From Hymenobacter sp. J193 (lineage in GTDB: Bacteria; Bacteroidota; Bacteroidia; Cytophagales; Hymenobacteraceae): a DNA stretch of 64,000 bases. The translations under genes were made by a program, and so were the position numbers. This document shows positions 33,236 through 42,440 of this stretch, in pieces. Below the pieces are notes generated by a model, which ran no database searches, was not told the origin of the DNA, and saw only the letters and a program-made list of their open reading frames with translations. Each line of letters starts with the position of its first letter. Position 1 is the first letter of the stretch. Location of the stretch: positions 186,001 through 250,000 of the forward strand of contig NZ_JAJONE010000001.1 in the NCBI RefSeq assembly GCF_024700075.1, read 5' to 3'.

Positions 33236-36151
33236 TTACTTCGGCAGGCTATTCAACAACTGTTCCAAACTGTACTCATCCGGAATTAAAACTTCTCGGG
33301 CCTTGCTGCCCTCAAACGGTCCCACAATGCCGGCATGCTCCAGCTGGTCGATGAGGCGGCCGGCGCGGTTGTAGCCCAGCTTGAGGCGCCGCTGCAACAG
33401 GGAGGTACTGCCCTGCTGGTGCGTAACGATAACCCGGGCAGCTTCTTCAAACATGGAGTCGCGCGAGGCGGGGTCGAAATCTTCCGCGTCGCCGCTGCCG
33501 GCCCCGCTTTCCCCGGCTACTTCGGGCAGCAGGTAGGCATCGGGGTAGCCCTGCTGCTCGCTGATGAAGTCGCACACGCGGTCAACCTCCGGCGTATCAA
33601 TAAAGGCGCACTGCACCCGAATAAGATCGGAGCCCGCCGAGAACAGCATGTCGCCTTGGCCTACCAGCTGGTCGGCTCCGCCGGTATCCAGGATGGTGCG
33701 CGAGTCGATTTTACTCGTCACCTTAAAGGAAATCCGGCAAGGGAAGTTGGCCTTGATGATACCCGTAATAACGTTTACCGACGGGCGCTGGGTGGCTACA
33801 ATCAGATGGATACCGATGGCGCGGGCCAGCTGGGCCAGGCGGGCAATGGGCGTTTCCACCTCTTTGCCGGCCGTCATCATCAGGTCGGCCAACTCGTCAA
33901 TCACCAGCACGATGAAGGGCATGAAGCGGTGGCCTTTCTTGGGGTTCAGCTTGCGCTCCACAAACTTGCGGTTGTACTCCTTCAAGTTGCGGCAGCCGGC
34001 ATCCTTCAGCAGGTCGTAGCGCTTGTCCATCTCCATGCACAGGGAGTTGAGCGTGTTCACCACCTTTTTGGTGTCGGTGATGATGGCTTCCTCGGTATCG
34101 GGCAGCTTGGCCAGGAAGTGGCGCTCAATCTTGTTGAAAATGCTCAATTCCACCTTTTTGGGGTCGACGAGCACGAACTTGAGTTGGGCGGGGTGGCGCT
34201 TGTAAAGCAGGGAGGCCAAAATCACGTTCAGGCCTACCGACTTGCCCTGGCCCGTGGCCCCGGCCATCAGCAAGTGGGGCATTTTGGCCAGGTCAGCCAC
34301 AAATACCTCGTTGGTGATGGTGCGCCCGAAGGCAATGGGCAGATCCATTTCGGTGTGCGCGAACTTCTCGGTGGCGAAAACCGAGCGGATGCTGACCATC
34401 TCCTTTTTGGTGTTCGGCACCTCAATACCGATGGTGCCTTTGCCCGGAATAGGCGCGATGATGCGAATACCCAGCGCAGCCAGGCTCAGGGCAATATCGT
34501 CTTCTAGGCTCTTGATCTTGCTAATGCGCACCCCGGCGTCCGGCACGATTTCGTAGAGCGTGACGGTAGGCCCAATGGTGGCTTTGATGCTGGCGATGCT
34601 GATGCCGTAGTGGCCCAGCGTCTCCACAATGCGGTCCTTGTTGGCTTCCAGCTCTTCCTTGCTGACCTGGGCTTTGGCCTGGCCGTAGTCGTTGAGCAGC
34701 TCCAGCGTGGGGTATTGGTAGCGCGAGAGGTCCAGCGTGGGGTCGTAGTTCACGTTGGGCATAGCGTCGGCATCCTCATCCTCATCGGCAATGGCGGCCA
34801 TATCGGCGCCGGCGGCGGGGTCCAGCTCGCCGTTGTCCCGGTCGATTTCCAGCGGAGGCGCGGCTACGGGTATTTCCACTTCAAACGACGGACCTTTGGC
34901 TACGGGCGCGGCGGCCGGCAGGGGCGCGTCGTTGTCGGCCAGGTCGGCCATAGAAAGCGGGGTAGGCACCCGGGCCGGCACAGGCGGGGCTACTGGTTCG
35001 GCAGCCGGCGCTTCGATAGAGAATGACGGGCCGGCAGCTGCTGCGCCACCCATCTTCAAAGCAGTCGAGGCAGCAGTCGTAGCCGCTGCAGCTACCGGGG
35101 CTACCGTGAGGGGTACGGCGGCCGCAGCGGCCGGAGTTGCTACGGAGCCACTGGTCAGGAATGGCGCGTCGGGCTCGTCCTCTTCGTCTTCCTCAGCGGT
35201 TAGCGGTGCGGAGGGCGTTGGAGCCGTGGCGGCCAACGGGCCTACGCGCTTGAGCGTCATGGCCGGGGCGGCGGGCTCGTCGTCCTCAACTTCTAGCGCA
35301 GCAGCGGGGTTGGCGGCGTGGTTGACGCCTAGGCCGGCGCGGCTGTACTCGGGCGCCAGGGGCTGGGCAGCAGTGTCCTCACTGTCGGGGCGGCGCAGGT
35401 TCAGCGTGGTCACGTTGAAAAAGAACACCACGAAGGAAATCAGCAGAAAAGCCAGCAGCAGCACCGTGCCCCAGCCAATGAGGCTGTCGAGCCAGAGGGC
35501 CGCTTCGTAGCCGATACCGCCGCTCAGAAAGTCGAGGCTGTGGGCCAGGGCGGGGTCGGCATCGGGCGCTTCCAGGGAAAGCACCACGTAGCCCAGCAGT
35601 ATGCTCAACCAGCCCATCGTGAACAGGCATAAGGCCAGCACGTAGCTCACCGACACATCGTCGCGCCGGAATACAATCTTGTAGCCGAGGAAGAAGACGA
35701 TGGGAATAACGGCAAAGGCCGCCACCCCGAAGCCCCGGTAAATCAGCCATTGCGCCAGCGTGGCCCCGATGAGGCCCAGCCAGTTGCCGGTTTCCTGCCC
35801 GGCTTCCTTTAGCGGCGTAGCGCCGGCACTCTGCACTACGCTCTGGTCGGCCTGACCCGTGAACAGGAACGAGAGGAAGGCAATAGTAAGGTAGATGGAC
35901 GCGAGCAGGAAGAAAAAGCCCAGGAACAGCTGAAAGCGCCGGTCGCGCAAAAAGCCGAACACGTTGCCCAGGGAAGGCAGCTTAATGGGCTGGCGCGGGG
36001 CCTTGGGTGCCTTGGCAGCGGGCCGGGGCTCGGGGCGGCGCTGCTCCCGGGGCGCTTCAGGACCGGGGCGCGGCTGGTTGCGCGGGGGCCGGGGAGCATT
36101 AGCCGCCGGTGGGGCCGGCGCGGCGGGTTGTTTGTATGTATTTTTAGCCAT
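33236..36151 (-). CDS. ftsK: DNA translocase FtsK/SpoIIIE
   Basis: A 971-residue septal DNA pump that moves chromosome ends apart and activates XerCD at dif. A Pro/Arg/Ala-rich N-terminus precedes four membrane helices (about residues 75-240). A long Ala/Pro/Glu-rich linker (about 250-460) follows, then the alpha and beta motor domains with Walker A GATGQGKS near residue 630, Walker B VLVIDELADLMM and the ATQRPSVNVITG motif. A C-terminal gamma winged-helix reads QGSTSLLQRRLKLGYNRAGR. The start MAKNTYKQPAAP at 36151 is the only plausible one. xerD lies 2 kb away. The linker is long but within the range of the family. Confidence 0.96.
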   Translation of the reverse strand: MAKNTYKQPAAPAPPAANAPRPPRNQPRPGPEAPREQRRPEPRPAAKAPKAPRQPIKLPSLGNVFGFLRDRRFQLFLGFFFLLASIYLTIAFLSFLFTGQADQSVVQSAGATPLKEAGQETGNWLGLIGATLAQWLIYRGFGVAAFAVIPIVFFLGYKIVFRRDDVSVSYVLALCLFTMGWLSILLGYVVLSLEAPDADPALAHSLDFLSGGIGYEAALWLDSLIGWGTVLLLAFLLISFVVFFFNVTTLNLRRPDSEDTAAQPLAPEYSRAGLGVNHAANPAAALEVEDDEPAAPAMTLKRVGPLAATAPTPSAPLTAEEDEEDEPDAPFLTSGSVATPAAAAAVPLTVAPVAAAATTAASTALKMGGAAAAGPSFSIEAPAAEPVAPPVPARVPTPLSMADLADNDAPLPAAAPVAKGPSFEVEIPVAAPPLEIDRDNGELDPAAGADMAAIADEDEDADAMPNVNYDPTLDLSRYQYPTLELLNDYGQAKAQVSKEELEANKDRIVETLGHYGISIASIKATIGPTVTLYEIVPDAGVRISKIKSLEDDIALSLAALGIRIIAPIPGKGTIGIEVPNTKKEMVSIRSVFATEKFAHTEMDLPIAFGRTITNEVFVADLAKMPHLLMAGATGQGKSVGLNVILASLLYKRHPAQLKFVLVDPKKVELSIFNKIERHFLAKLPDTEEAIITDTKKVVNTLNSLCMEMDKRYDLLKDAGCRNLKEYNRKFVERKLNPKKGHRFMPFIVLVIDELADLMMTAGKEVETPIARLAQLARAIGIHLIVATQRPSVNVITGIIKANFPCRISFKVTSKIDSRTILDTGGADQLVGQGDMLFSAGSDLIRVQCAFIDTPEVDRVCDFISEQQGYPDAYLLPEVAGESGAGSGDAEDFDPASRDSMFEEAARVIVTHQQGSTSLLQRRLKLGYNRAGRLIDQLEHAGIVGPFEGSKAREVLIPDEYSLEQLLNSLPK

Positions 36152-36254
36152 TCGAAATCACACCTGAAAATCAAATCTACGGCTTTTCCGGCGTTAAACC
36201 GGCTATTCGGCCGCAGGGGCAAGCTGCCTTTTCCGGCCCCGCTCCTACCCTATC

Positions 36255-37991
36255 CTACGGGCATATCGGGCCCACTTCGTACACAAACAAGTGCCAGTAT
36301 GCGGCCGGATCGGCAAAGTCGCCAACGAGTTGCAGGCCGCTGCGCGCCGGCCGGGCCAGCGCCACCGCCGACACCACGTAGCGTCCGCCCAGCCCGCGGA
36401 AAGCCGCCGCATCGAAGGCAAAATTCTGCAGGGGCGGATGCTGGTTGGCTCCTACCCGAAAGTTTTTACCTAGCTCGGCGGCCATAAGGTAACAACGGTT
36501 GCCCCAGGCATCGAAGTACGTGCGCAGCAACTCATCTTTAGTCAGCTCGCCTGCTACTACTGACCGGAACTGGTGTTTGTAAGCCAGCGGATAGTTGTTC
36601 TGGTAGCTGTCGAGGGTACAAAAGCCATTGAGCTGAGCCACGGCCGGCGGCAGCTCCAGGCAGGCCACGCGGTACTGCGCAGGCCGCAGGCCGCTTTGGC
36701 GTTGGATGCTATGGGCGACGCGGGCGAAAAGCTGGGGCGCCACAAACTGCTGGTAGTTGGGCTCAGTAGCCACCGGCTGGCCCAGCAGCTGCCGCAGGTT
36801 CAGGGCCCATTCGCGGTTCATCAGCAGTACCACGAGTAGTTGTGCAGCTACCAGCACCGCGCGGCCCCTACCGGCCGGCAACGTGCGCAAAGCCAGCACC
36901 CACACCACCAGCCAAAGCAAGGGCGTGAGGAAGTGAAACCGGCTGAGGTTAAAAGTGCGCAGCGGCGACACCGCCTCCTGGGCCCCGCGCAGAAACGACA
37001 GATAAAACCCGCCAAATACGGCCAGCCCCAGCAGCAAGCCCAGCAGCCCCACCACCAAACGCCCCGGAAAAGCCCGGCCCCGGCGGCGCGCCTGCCACCA
37101 GGCCAGCGGCAGAGTCAGGAGCATAACTCCCCGAAAAAACAAACTGCTATGGTACTGCCCCAGCAAGGCCAGCTGCACGGTGCTGCGCACCTGCGCGGTC
37201 AGCGAGGTTGGCGTCAGGCGCAGCAAGTCAAACTCCACGCGGTGAGGCACGAACTGGTGGGAAAGCAGCGAATAGAGCAGCGGAAACTCCACCACGGCCG
37301 AACTCAAAGCCAGCAGCCCCACCCCCAGCCAGGCCCGCCAGCTCAGGCGGCGCTGAAGCCAGTCGGCGCAGGCCAGGTAGGCAGCCGCGCCCGCCAGCAC
37401 AAACACACCCGCCAGCACCAGCGACGACCACAGCGGAAACAAGAGCAACACCAGCCAGGGCCACCACGCCCGCCCGTTCAGGCGCAGCTCGCGCAGAGCA
37501 AGCAGCACCGCCGGCTGCCCCAGCACCGACACGCCATAGATAGAATAGACCGGCAGCAGCGCCCATACCAATGCCACAGCGGCGGCCATCCCCCGTTGCT
37601 CCCGTGCCGGCAGCAGCCAGTGGCGCAGCAGGGCATACATGGCCAGCAGGCCCGCCAACCGCACGAGCACCATATTCAGCAGGTAGGCCGGCAACGGCGG
37701 CAGCAGCTCAAAGCACGCCACTGTAAGGCTTAGGCCCGGCCGCAGGGCGTTGCGCGGCAGCCCGTTCATGATCTGGGGCACCACGGTATGCGCCCCGTAA
37801 TCCAGGGCTGTATTGGTGCGGGCCAGCAGGTAGGGCACCGAGACTTCCGCGTCCAGGTTGTCGTCGATGGTGATGTAGCTCTGCGGGCCGAGCACCACTA
37901 GCGGCAGCAGCAACACGGTCAACGCCACCAGCGCCCACAGCAGCGGCGAGGACCTCAAACGCCGAAATAGCAAACGGGGAGAAAGAAACAC
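36255..37991 (-). CDS. Large multi-pass membrane protein (DUF6044-like)
   Basis: A 578-residue membrane protein with about ten or eleven helices over residues 15-420 and a soluble C-terminal part (about 430-578) rich in aromatic residues (TLDSYQNNYPLAYKHQFRS). The segment TIDDNLDAEVSVPYLLA after the first helix, with an acidic pair in a periplasmic loop, recalls GT-C glycosyltransferases; the DUF6044 name is from memory and uncertain. The start is a GTG at 37991, five bases after a perfect -7 element, so the mRNA may be leaderless. Its substrate is unknown. Confidence 0.7.
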   Translation of the reverse strand: MFLSPRLLFRRLRSSPLLWALVALTVLLLPLVVLGPQSYITIDDNLDAEVSVPYLLARTNTALDYGAHTVVPQIMNGLPRNALRPGLSLTVACFELLPPLPAYLLNMVLVRLAGLLAMYALLRHWLLPAREQRGMAAAVALVWALLPVYSIYGVSVLGQPAVLLALRELRLNGRAWWPWLVLLLFPLWSSLVLAGVFVLAGAAAYLACADWLQRRLSWRAWLGVGLLALSSAVVEFPLLYSLLSHQFVPHRVEFDLLRLTPTSLTAQVRSTVQLALLGQYHSSLFFRGVMLLTLPLAWWQARRRGRAFPGRLVVGLLGLLLGLAVFGGFYLSFLRGAQEAVSPLRTFNLSRFHFLTPLLWLVVWVLALRTLPAGRGRAVLVAAQLLVVLLMNREWALNLRQLLGQPVATEPNYQQFVAPQLFARVAHSIQRQSGLRPAQYRVACLELPPAVAQLNGFCTLDSYQNNYPLAYKHQFRSVVAGELTKDELLRTYFDAWGNRCYLMAAELGKNFRVGANQHPPLQNFAFDAAAFRGLGGRYVVSAVALARPARSGLQLVGDFADPAAYWHLFVYEVGPICP

Positions 37992-37996
37992 GGCCG

Positions 37997-38004
37997 CAAA
38001 AATA
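37997..38004 (-). promoter_or_regulatory. -7 element abutting the membrane protein start
   Basis: Minus-strand TATTTTTG (TAnnTTTG) ends five bases before the GTG start codon at 37991, which implies a leaderless transcript. Confidence 0.6.
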
Positions 38005-38064
38005 GCGCTTCACCGGCCCCAACCTATGGTTCAGGTTGCTTCTCGTTGCGACCAGAATACCCGC

Positions 38065-38967
38065 TTAGCTGCGCGGGTGAAACTCGGTGATAACCTGGCG
38101 CAGGTAGTCCCGGTCGAGGTGGGTGTAGATTTCGGTGGTGGTGATGCTTTCGTGGCCCAGCATTTCCTGCACGGCACGCAGGTCGGCCCCTCCTTCAATC
38201 AGGTGAGTAGCAAAGGAGTGGCGAAACGTGTGTGGGCTGATGCTCTTGCGCACCCCGGCTTTGTCGGCGGCGGCCTTGATGATGTTGAAGATCATGACGC
38301 GCGAGAGTTTGGTGCCGCGCTTGTTGAGGAACACATGGTCTTCGTGGCCGGGCTGAATGTCGAGGTGGCAGCGCACCCCGCTCAGGTAGAAGCCCACGTG
38401 CTTGAGGGCGTCGCCGCCGATGGGCACGAGCCGCTCCTTATTGCCTTTGCCCGTCACGCGCACGAAGCCTTCCTCGGCGTACACGTTGGAAAGGCGCAGC
38501 TCCGTCAGCTCGCTCACGCGCAGGCCCGAGGAGTAAAGCACTTCCAGAATGGCGCGGTTGCGGGTACCCTCGTTGGTACTCAGATCAATGGACTCCAGCA
38601 GCTGTACTATCTCCTGGTAGCTAAGCGTATCGGGCAGCTTGCGGCCGGTTTTGGGCGCTTCCAGCGTGTCGGTGGGGTCGATGCTGAGCTGGTCTTCCAT
38701 AATGAGGAAGTGGAAAAACGCCTTTAGCCCCGAGAGCGTGCGGGCCTGAGACGTGGCGCTTAGCTCCAGCTCACCCAGCCAGGCCAGAAACTCGCGCAGC
38801 AGCTCCGGCCCGATTTCCTGCGGCCGCAGGGTAAGCTGGCGCAGAGCCAGAAACTGCCGCAGCTTCTGCACGTCGCGGCTGTAGGCCTCCACGGAGTTGC
38901 CGGACAAAGACTTTTCCAGCCGCAGGTAGCCGTCGAATTGCTTTTGGTAGATAGGCCAGGTGGACAT
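38065..38967 (-). CDS. xerD: Tyrosine recombinase XerD
   Basis: A 300-residue tyrosine recombinase expected to resolve chromosome dimers at dif with its Xer partner. The N-terminal SAM-like core-binding domain (residues 1-90: YLRLEKSLSGNSVEAYSRD) precedes the catalytic domain with Arg in SSGLRVSELTEL, Lys in VTGKGNKERLVP, HTFRHSFATHL (His, Arg), GHESITTTEIYTH (His) and nucleophile Tyr in IYTHLD. Length and order are those of XerD rather than of an integrase; no phage genes are nearby. ftsK, which activates XerD, lies on the same strand 2 kb downstream. Confidence 0.94.
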   Translation of the reverse strand: MSTWPIYQKQFDGYLRLEKSLSGNSVEAYSRDVQKLRQFLALRQLTLRPQEIGPELLREFLAWLGELELSATSQARTLSGLKAFFHFLIMEDQLSIDPTDTLEAPKTGRKLPDTLSYQEIVQLLESIDLSTNEGTRNRAILEVLYSSGLRVSELTELRLSNVYAEEGFVRVTGKGNKERLVPIGGDALKHVGFYLSGVRCHLDIQPGHEDHVFLNKRGTKLSRVMIFNIIKAAADKAGVRKSISPHTFRHSFATHLIEGGADLRAVQEMLGHESITTTEIYTHLDRDYLRQVITEFHPRS

Positions 38968-39233
38968 AGTAATTTGTGCCTAGTGCTTGGTGCTTAGTGC
39001 ATGGTGCTCAGCCTGACGTTCTGGACTTTCCAGACAGTTCCTGGCAATGCCTGGGCTACCTGCAAACGAAAAGAATTCTGCAACGGAAACGTTGCTGCTA
39101 CAAGGTAAGGAAGCGTATTTTGGCGGGCAGTAAGCGAATAGGCTACCACACTGTTTTCTGGTAAGACAGTTTGTCTTTGGCCCACCTCATCCCGCTGATG
39201 CCCGCCACCCAAGCACCAGGCACGACGCACTAA
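38968..39233. repeat. Word hairpin between xerD and aroQ, split by an IS
   Basis: Variants of TAGTGCTTGGTGCTTAGTGC occupy 38974-39010 just upstream of xerD. Reverse-complement words (AAGCACCAGGCA, GCACTAA) occur at about 39210-39233 and continue across the IS at 40092-40104 (TAAGCACTATT). The IS therefore landed inside one arm of a word hairpin. The middle (39010-39205) has no gene. Confidence 0.6.
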
Positions 39234-40091
39234 GAGCGTGTTGGGGAATTTAGGACCGATTGAGCGACATGGTGATGTTGGCCAATAACAGCCACGTGAC
39301 ATGGCTAGCGGGGGTAAATTCGTAATCGACTACGACGCGGCGAAAGCAGGCCAGCCAGGCGAAGGTGCGCTCGACGACCCAGCGCCGGGCCAGGGGTACG
39401 AAGCCGTGCAGGGTAGGCGGCCGACTACTAATTTGTTGGACTAGGCCCAACCGCAGCAGTTGCTGGGCAAAGCGCCCACGGTAGGCCGCATCGGTCAGCA
39501 CAAGCTGCAGGCGCCGTGCCCACCAAGGCCGCTGGGGCAGCAATGCCAGGGCGCCGGTGCTGTCGTGGCGGTGGGCCGCGTGCACGTGCGCGGCCCAGAT
39601 ACGCCCGCCGGAATCCACTAGGAGCTGGCGTTTGCGGCCGTTGACGAGCTTGTGCGCGTCCAGGCCGCGGTGCTCGTAGATGCGCGGGGCCAGCTTGACG
39701 CTTTGGCTATCTATGCAGGCCAGCGCCGGAGTCGGTTCGCGGCCGTGTGCGACTCGGTCCAGGGCGTTGACGACCGTATTGAGTTGCTGCCACAGACCCA
39801 GCCGTTGCCAGCGATAGAAATAGTAGTAAACCGCCGTCCAGGGTGGAAACTGTGGGGGCAGCGCCCGCCACTGGCAGCCCGTGCGGCACACATACAGTAA
39901 GGCGTTGAACACCTGCCGCAAACACAAGCGCCGCCGTCGTTGCGTGGGCAGCAGCGACTTGATAACTTGCCACTGCGAGTCAGTAAGGGGTTGGTAGCCA
40001 TCAACCATAATGCCCGTGGAAGCCTAGGAACTCCCCGCGCAACTTACTGACTCGTCTCTTTTTAGCCCTTACTCAATTCCCAAACACGCTC
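39234..40091. mobile_element. IS5-family insertion sequence, complete
   Basis: An 858 bp element with imperfect terminal inverted repeats: left GAGCGTGTTGGGGAATTTA, right the reverse complement of GAGCGTGTTTGGGAATTGAG. The target duplication is TAA (39231-39233 and 40092-40094). One transposase gene fills it. Size, single ORF and TNA-type duplication suit the IS5 family (IS1031 or IS427 group). Removing it rejoins GCACTAAGCACTATT, a word of the surrounding hairpin. It separates the divergent xerD and aroQ genes from part of their shared upstream region. Confidence 0.92.
39250..40008 (-). CDS. IS5-family transposase
   Basis: A 252-residue DDE transposase. The N-terminal DUF4096-type domain (LTDSQWQVIKSLLP, then RQVFNALLYVCRTGCQWRAL) is followed by the catalytic residues Asp100 (ACIDSQSVK), Asp173 (VLTDAAYRGRF) and Glu213 (WVVERTFAWLACFRR). 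All three are present and the frame is intact, so it may be active. It ends 16 bases inside the left terminal repeat and begins 83 bases inside the right one. Confidence 0.95.
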   Translation of the reverse strand: MVDGYQPLTDSQWQVIKSLLPTQRRRRLCLRQVFNALLYVCRTGCQWRALPPQFPPWTAVYYYFYRWQRLGLWQQLNTVVNALDRVAHGREPTPALACIDSQSVKLAPRIYEHRGLDAHKLVNGRKRQLLVDSGGRIWAAHVHAAHRHDSTGALALLPQRPWWARRLQLVLTDAAYRGRFAQQLLRLGLVQQISSRPPTLHGFVPLARRWVVERTFAWLACFRRVVVDYEFTPASHVTWLLLANITMSLNRS

Positions 40092-40107
40092 TAAGCACTA
40101 TTCATTC

Positions 40108-40554
40108 ATGCAAATTCTTCTGCTCAACGGCCCCAACCTCAACCTGCTGGGCCACCGCGAGCCGGGCATCTACGGCTCCCGCTCCTTCGACGACTACCTG
40201 CCCGAGCTGCGCGAAGCCTTTCCGCACCTCACCCTCGAATACTTCCAGAGCAACCACGAAGGCGCCCTCATTGATAAGCTGCACGAAGTGGGCTTCACTT
40301 ACCACGGCGTGGTGCTGAACGCGGGCGGCTTCACGCACACCAGCGTGGCCCTGGCCGATGCCGTGGCCGCCATCAACACGCCCGTGGTGGAGGTGCACCT
40401 AACCAACCTGCACGCCCGCGAGGAGTTCCGCCAGAAAAGCCTCATCGGTCGCAACTGCGTGGGCAGCATTGCCGGCTTCAAGCTCGAAAGCTACAAGCTG
40501 GCCCTGCACTACTTCGACGGCCTGCGCCCCAAGCGCGTGGGCTTTAAGGTGTAA
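40108..40554 (+). CDS. aroQ: 3-dehydroquinate dehydratase, type II
   Basis: A 148-residue enzyme that dehydrates 3-dehydroquinate in the shikimate pathway. Type II signatures are ILLLNGPNLNLLGHREPGIY (catalytic Arg and Tyr), YFQSNHEGALIDKLHE, LNAGGFTHTSVALADA (catalytic His) and EVHLTNLHAREEFR. Length is normal for the dodecameric family. The ATG at 40108 lies 17 bases past the end of the IS, so its promoter is probably inside the IS end or was displaced by it. The next gene, serC, follows a word hairpin. Confidence 0.96.
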   Translation: MQILLLNGPNLNLLGHREPGIYGSRSFDDYLPELREAFPHLTLEYFQSNHEGALIDKLHEVGFTYHGVVLNAGGFTHTSVALADAVAAINTPVVEVHLTNLHAREEFRQKSLIGRNCVGSIAGFKLESYKLALHYFDGLRPKRVGFKV

Positions 40555-40713
40555 TTAATGTGGCCAATGTGGAGGAATGTGGCTAACGTGATAAATGGGC
40601 AGAGACATTAATTGGTCGTTGCATCTGTCACTTCTCACATTCTTCCACATTTCTCACATTTTCCACATTATCTACCTCCTACCTTTGCCTTTCTTCCTTT
40701 GACTTCTTCTTCT
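40555..40713. repeat. Word hairpin between aroQ and serC
   Basis: Variants of AATGTGGCCAATGTGGAGGA recur at 40557-40590, and variants of TCTCACATTCTTCCACATTT recur at 40632-40672, in inverse orientation. The element fills most of the spacer. Confidence 0.7.
40680..40687 (+). promoter_or_regulatory. -7 promoter element of serC
   Basis: TACCTTTG matches TAnnTTTG exactly, 26 bases before the serC ATG at 40714. Confidence 0.6.
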
Positions 40714-41778
40714 ATGTATACTTTCAATCCCGGGCCGGCGGCCGTTTACCCGCAGGTGCGCCAGTATCTGCAGGACGCCTTTGACGAAGGCTGGCTTTCG
40801 GCCCCGCACCGCGGGGAGCGGTTCACTACCCTGCTGCGCCAGACGGTAACCGACCTGAAAACCCGCCTCAACGTGCCCCAGGACTACACCGTTTTCCTGA
40901 TGGGCTCGGCCACCGAGTGCTGGGAGGTGCTCACCCAAAGCCTCACGCCCACCAAAAGCCTGCACATTTACAACGGGGCATTTGGTGAGAAGTGGTTTGA
41001 ATACGCCAAGGCCCTCCGGCCCGCGTCTACAGCCGTTACCTTCGGGCTGGACGAGCTGCCCGACATCAGCAAGCTGCCCCTGGACCCGCAAACCGACCTG
41101 GTATGCATCACCCAGAATGAAACCAGCAACGCCACCCAGCTGCGCGACGGGTTTATTCTGAACCTGTTCAACCGCCTGCCCGGCAACGCGCTACTGGCCG
41201 TGGATGCCACTTCTTCGCTAGCCGGCATTCAGCTCAAGTACATCAAAGCCGATATCTGGTACGGCTCGGTGCAGAAGTGCTTCGGGCTGCCGGCGGGTTT
41301 GTCGGTGATGCTGCTCTCGCCCCGGGCCGTGACGCGTTTCCGCAAAATCAACGAGCGGGCGCACTACAACAGCCTCGTGCATCAGTACGAGAAAATGCTG
41401 AACTACCAGACGAACTACACGCCTAACGTGCTGGGCATCTACCTGCTGAGCCGCATGTTGCAGGAGCGCGCCCCCATCAAAGCTGTGCACCAGCACCTCA
41501 CGGAGCGGGCCGCCAAGCTCTACGACTACTTCGACCAGGCCACCCAGCTTACCCCACTGGTGATGAACACCGAGACGCGCTCCACTACCGTCATCGGCCT
41601 GCAGGGTGCGCCCGCGCTGATTGATGAGGTGAAGCGCCGCGCCCTGGCCCAGGGTCTGCAGCTCGGCAACGGCTACGGCAGCTGGAAGTCCGGCTCCCTG
41701 CGCATCGCCAACTTCCCCGCCATCCCCGACGAAGCCTTCGAGCAGCTGGTGCAGTTCTTCGCCAAGGAATTCGCCTGA
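40714..41778 (+). CDS. serC: Phosphoserine aminotransferase-like class V aminotransferase
   Basis: A 354-residue PLP enzyme. It should convert 3-phosphohydroxypyruvate and glutamate to phosphoserine in serine synthesis. Signatures are YTFNPGPAAVYPQVRQYL at the start, HRGERFTTLLRQT, FLMGSATECWEV, NETSNATQ, and the PLP lysine in YGSVQKCFGLPAG near residue 188. The start at 40714 (MYTFNPGPAAV) is fixed by that motif and the -7 element 26 bases upstream; the 34-codon longer frame is translated word repeat. The shorter, divergent form could act on another amino acid. Confidence 0.87.
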   Translation: MYTFNPGPAAVYPQVRQYLQDAFDEGWLSAPHRGERFTTLLRQTVTDLKTRLNVPQDYTVFLMGSATECWEVLTQSLTPTKSLHIYNGAFGEKWFEYAKALRPASTAVTFGLDELPDISKLPLDPQTDLVCITQNETSNATQLRDGFILNLFNRLPGNALLAVDATSSLAGIQLKYIKADIWYGSVQKCFGLPAGLSVMLLSPRAVTRFRKINERAHYNSLVHQYEKMLNYQTNYTPNVLGIYLLSRMLQERAPIKAVHQHLTERAAKLYDYFDQATQLTPLVMNTETRSTTVIGLQGAPALIDEVKRRALAQGLQLGNGYGSWKSGSLRIANFPAIPDEAFEQLVQFFAKEFA

Positions 41779-41869
41779 TCCAAGGGTGAAGTTGTGAAAG
41801 GTCTGAGAGTGTCGGCCAAAATTCCATTTTCTCCTTCACAATTTCACTTTTCACAACTTCGCCTTTGCC
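41779..41869. repeat. Word hairpin between serC and the marC-like gene
   Basis: GAAGTTGTGAAA near 41786 pairs with TTTCACAACTTC near 41850, with further TTCACAATTTCAC words between. The element spans the whole spacer from stop codon to ATG. Confidence 0.65.
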
Positions 41870-42433
41870 ATGTTCAGCCTGAAAGAAATTACGTCCGTCA
41901 CGCTCACGCTGTTTGCCATCATTGATATTCTAGGCTCCATCCCGATTATCATCCAGATCCGGCAGCGCGAGGGGCGTATTCGCTCCGAGGTGGCCACACT
42001 GGTGGCTGGGGTGCTGATGGTGGCGTTTCTGTTTCTGGGGCAAAGCATTCTGGCGCTGTTCAGCGTGGATCTGCAGTCGTTTGCGCTGGCCGGCTCCATC
42101 ATCATCTTCCTCATTGGCATGGAAATGATTCTGGGCGTGGAGCTGTTCCGCCACAATGCCACCGCCTCGGGCACAGGCTCCATCGTGCCGCTGGCTTTCC
42201 CGATAATAGTGGGCGCCGGCACCATGACCACACTGCTCTCCCTGCGCGCGGTGTACTCCCTACCCAATGTGCTGGTGGGCATTGTGGTCAACTTGGTGTT
42301 CGTGTTCCTGGTGCTGAAAAGCTCGGCTTGGATTGAGCGCAAGCTGGGCAAAGCCGGCGAAGACATTCTGCGCCGCGTGTTCGGCGTCATCCTGCTGGCT
42401 ATTGCCATCAAGCTGTTCAAGCAAAACTTTTAA
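41870..42433 (+). CDS. MarC/UPF0056 family membrane protein
   Basis: A 187-residue protein with six hydrophobic helices, matching the MarC (UPF0056) family: VTLTLFAIIDILGSIPIII, then LVAGVLMVAFLFLG, SIIIFLIGMEMILG, SIVPLAFPIIVGAGTMTTL and VFGVILLAIAIKLF. The AFPIIVGAGTMTT block is diagnostic. The name comes from an old link to antibiotic resistance that was not confirmed; the real role, perhaps small-molecule export, is unknown. The ATG directly follows a word hairpin. Confidence 0.92.
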   Translation: MFSLKEITSVTLTLFAIIDILGSIPIIIQIRQREGRIRSEVATLVAGVLMVAFLFLGQSILALFSVDLQSFALAGSIIIFLIGMEMILGVELFRHNATASGTGSIVPLAFPIIVGAGTMTTLLSLRAVYSLPNVLVGIVVNLVFVFLVLKSSAWIERKLGKAGEDILRRVFGVILLAIAIKLFKQNF

Positions 42434-42440
42434 TTGATTC

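Noticed and set aside
38065..40091. Integrative element based on the tyrosine recombinase next to an IS
   Set aside because: The recombinase has the length and motifs of housekeeping XerD, and no attachment sites or cargo are seen.
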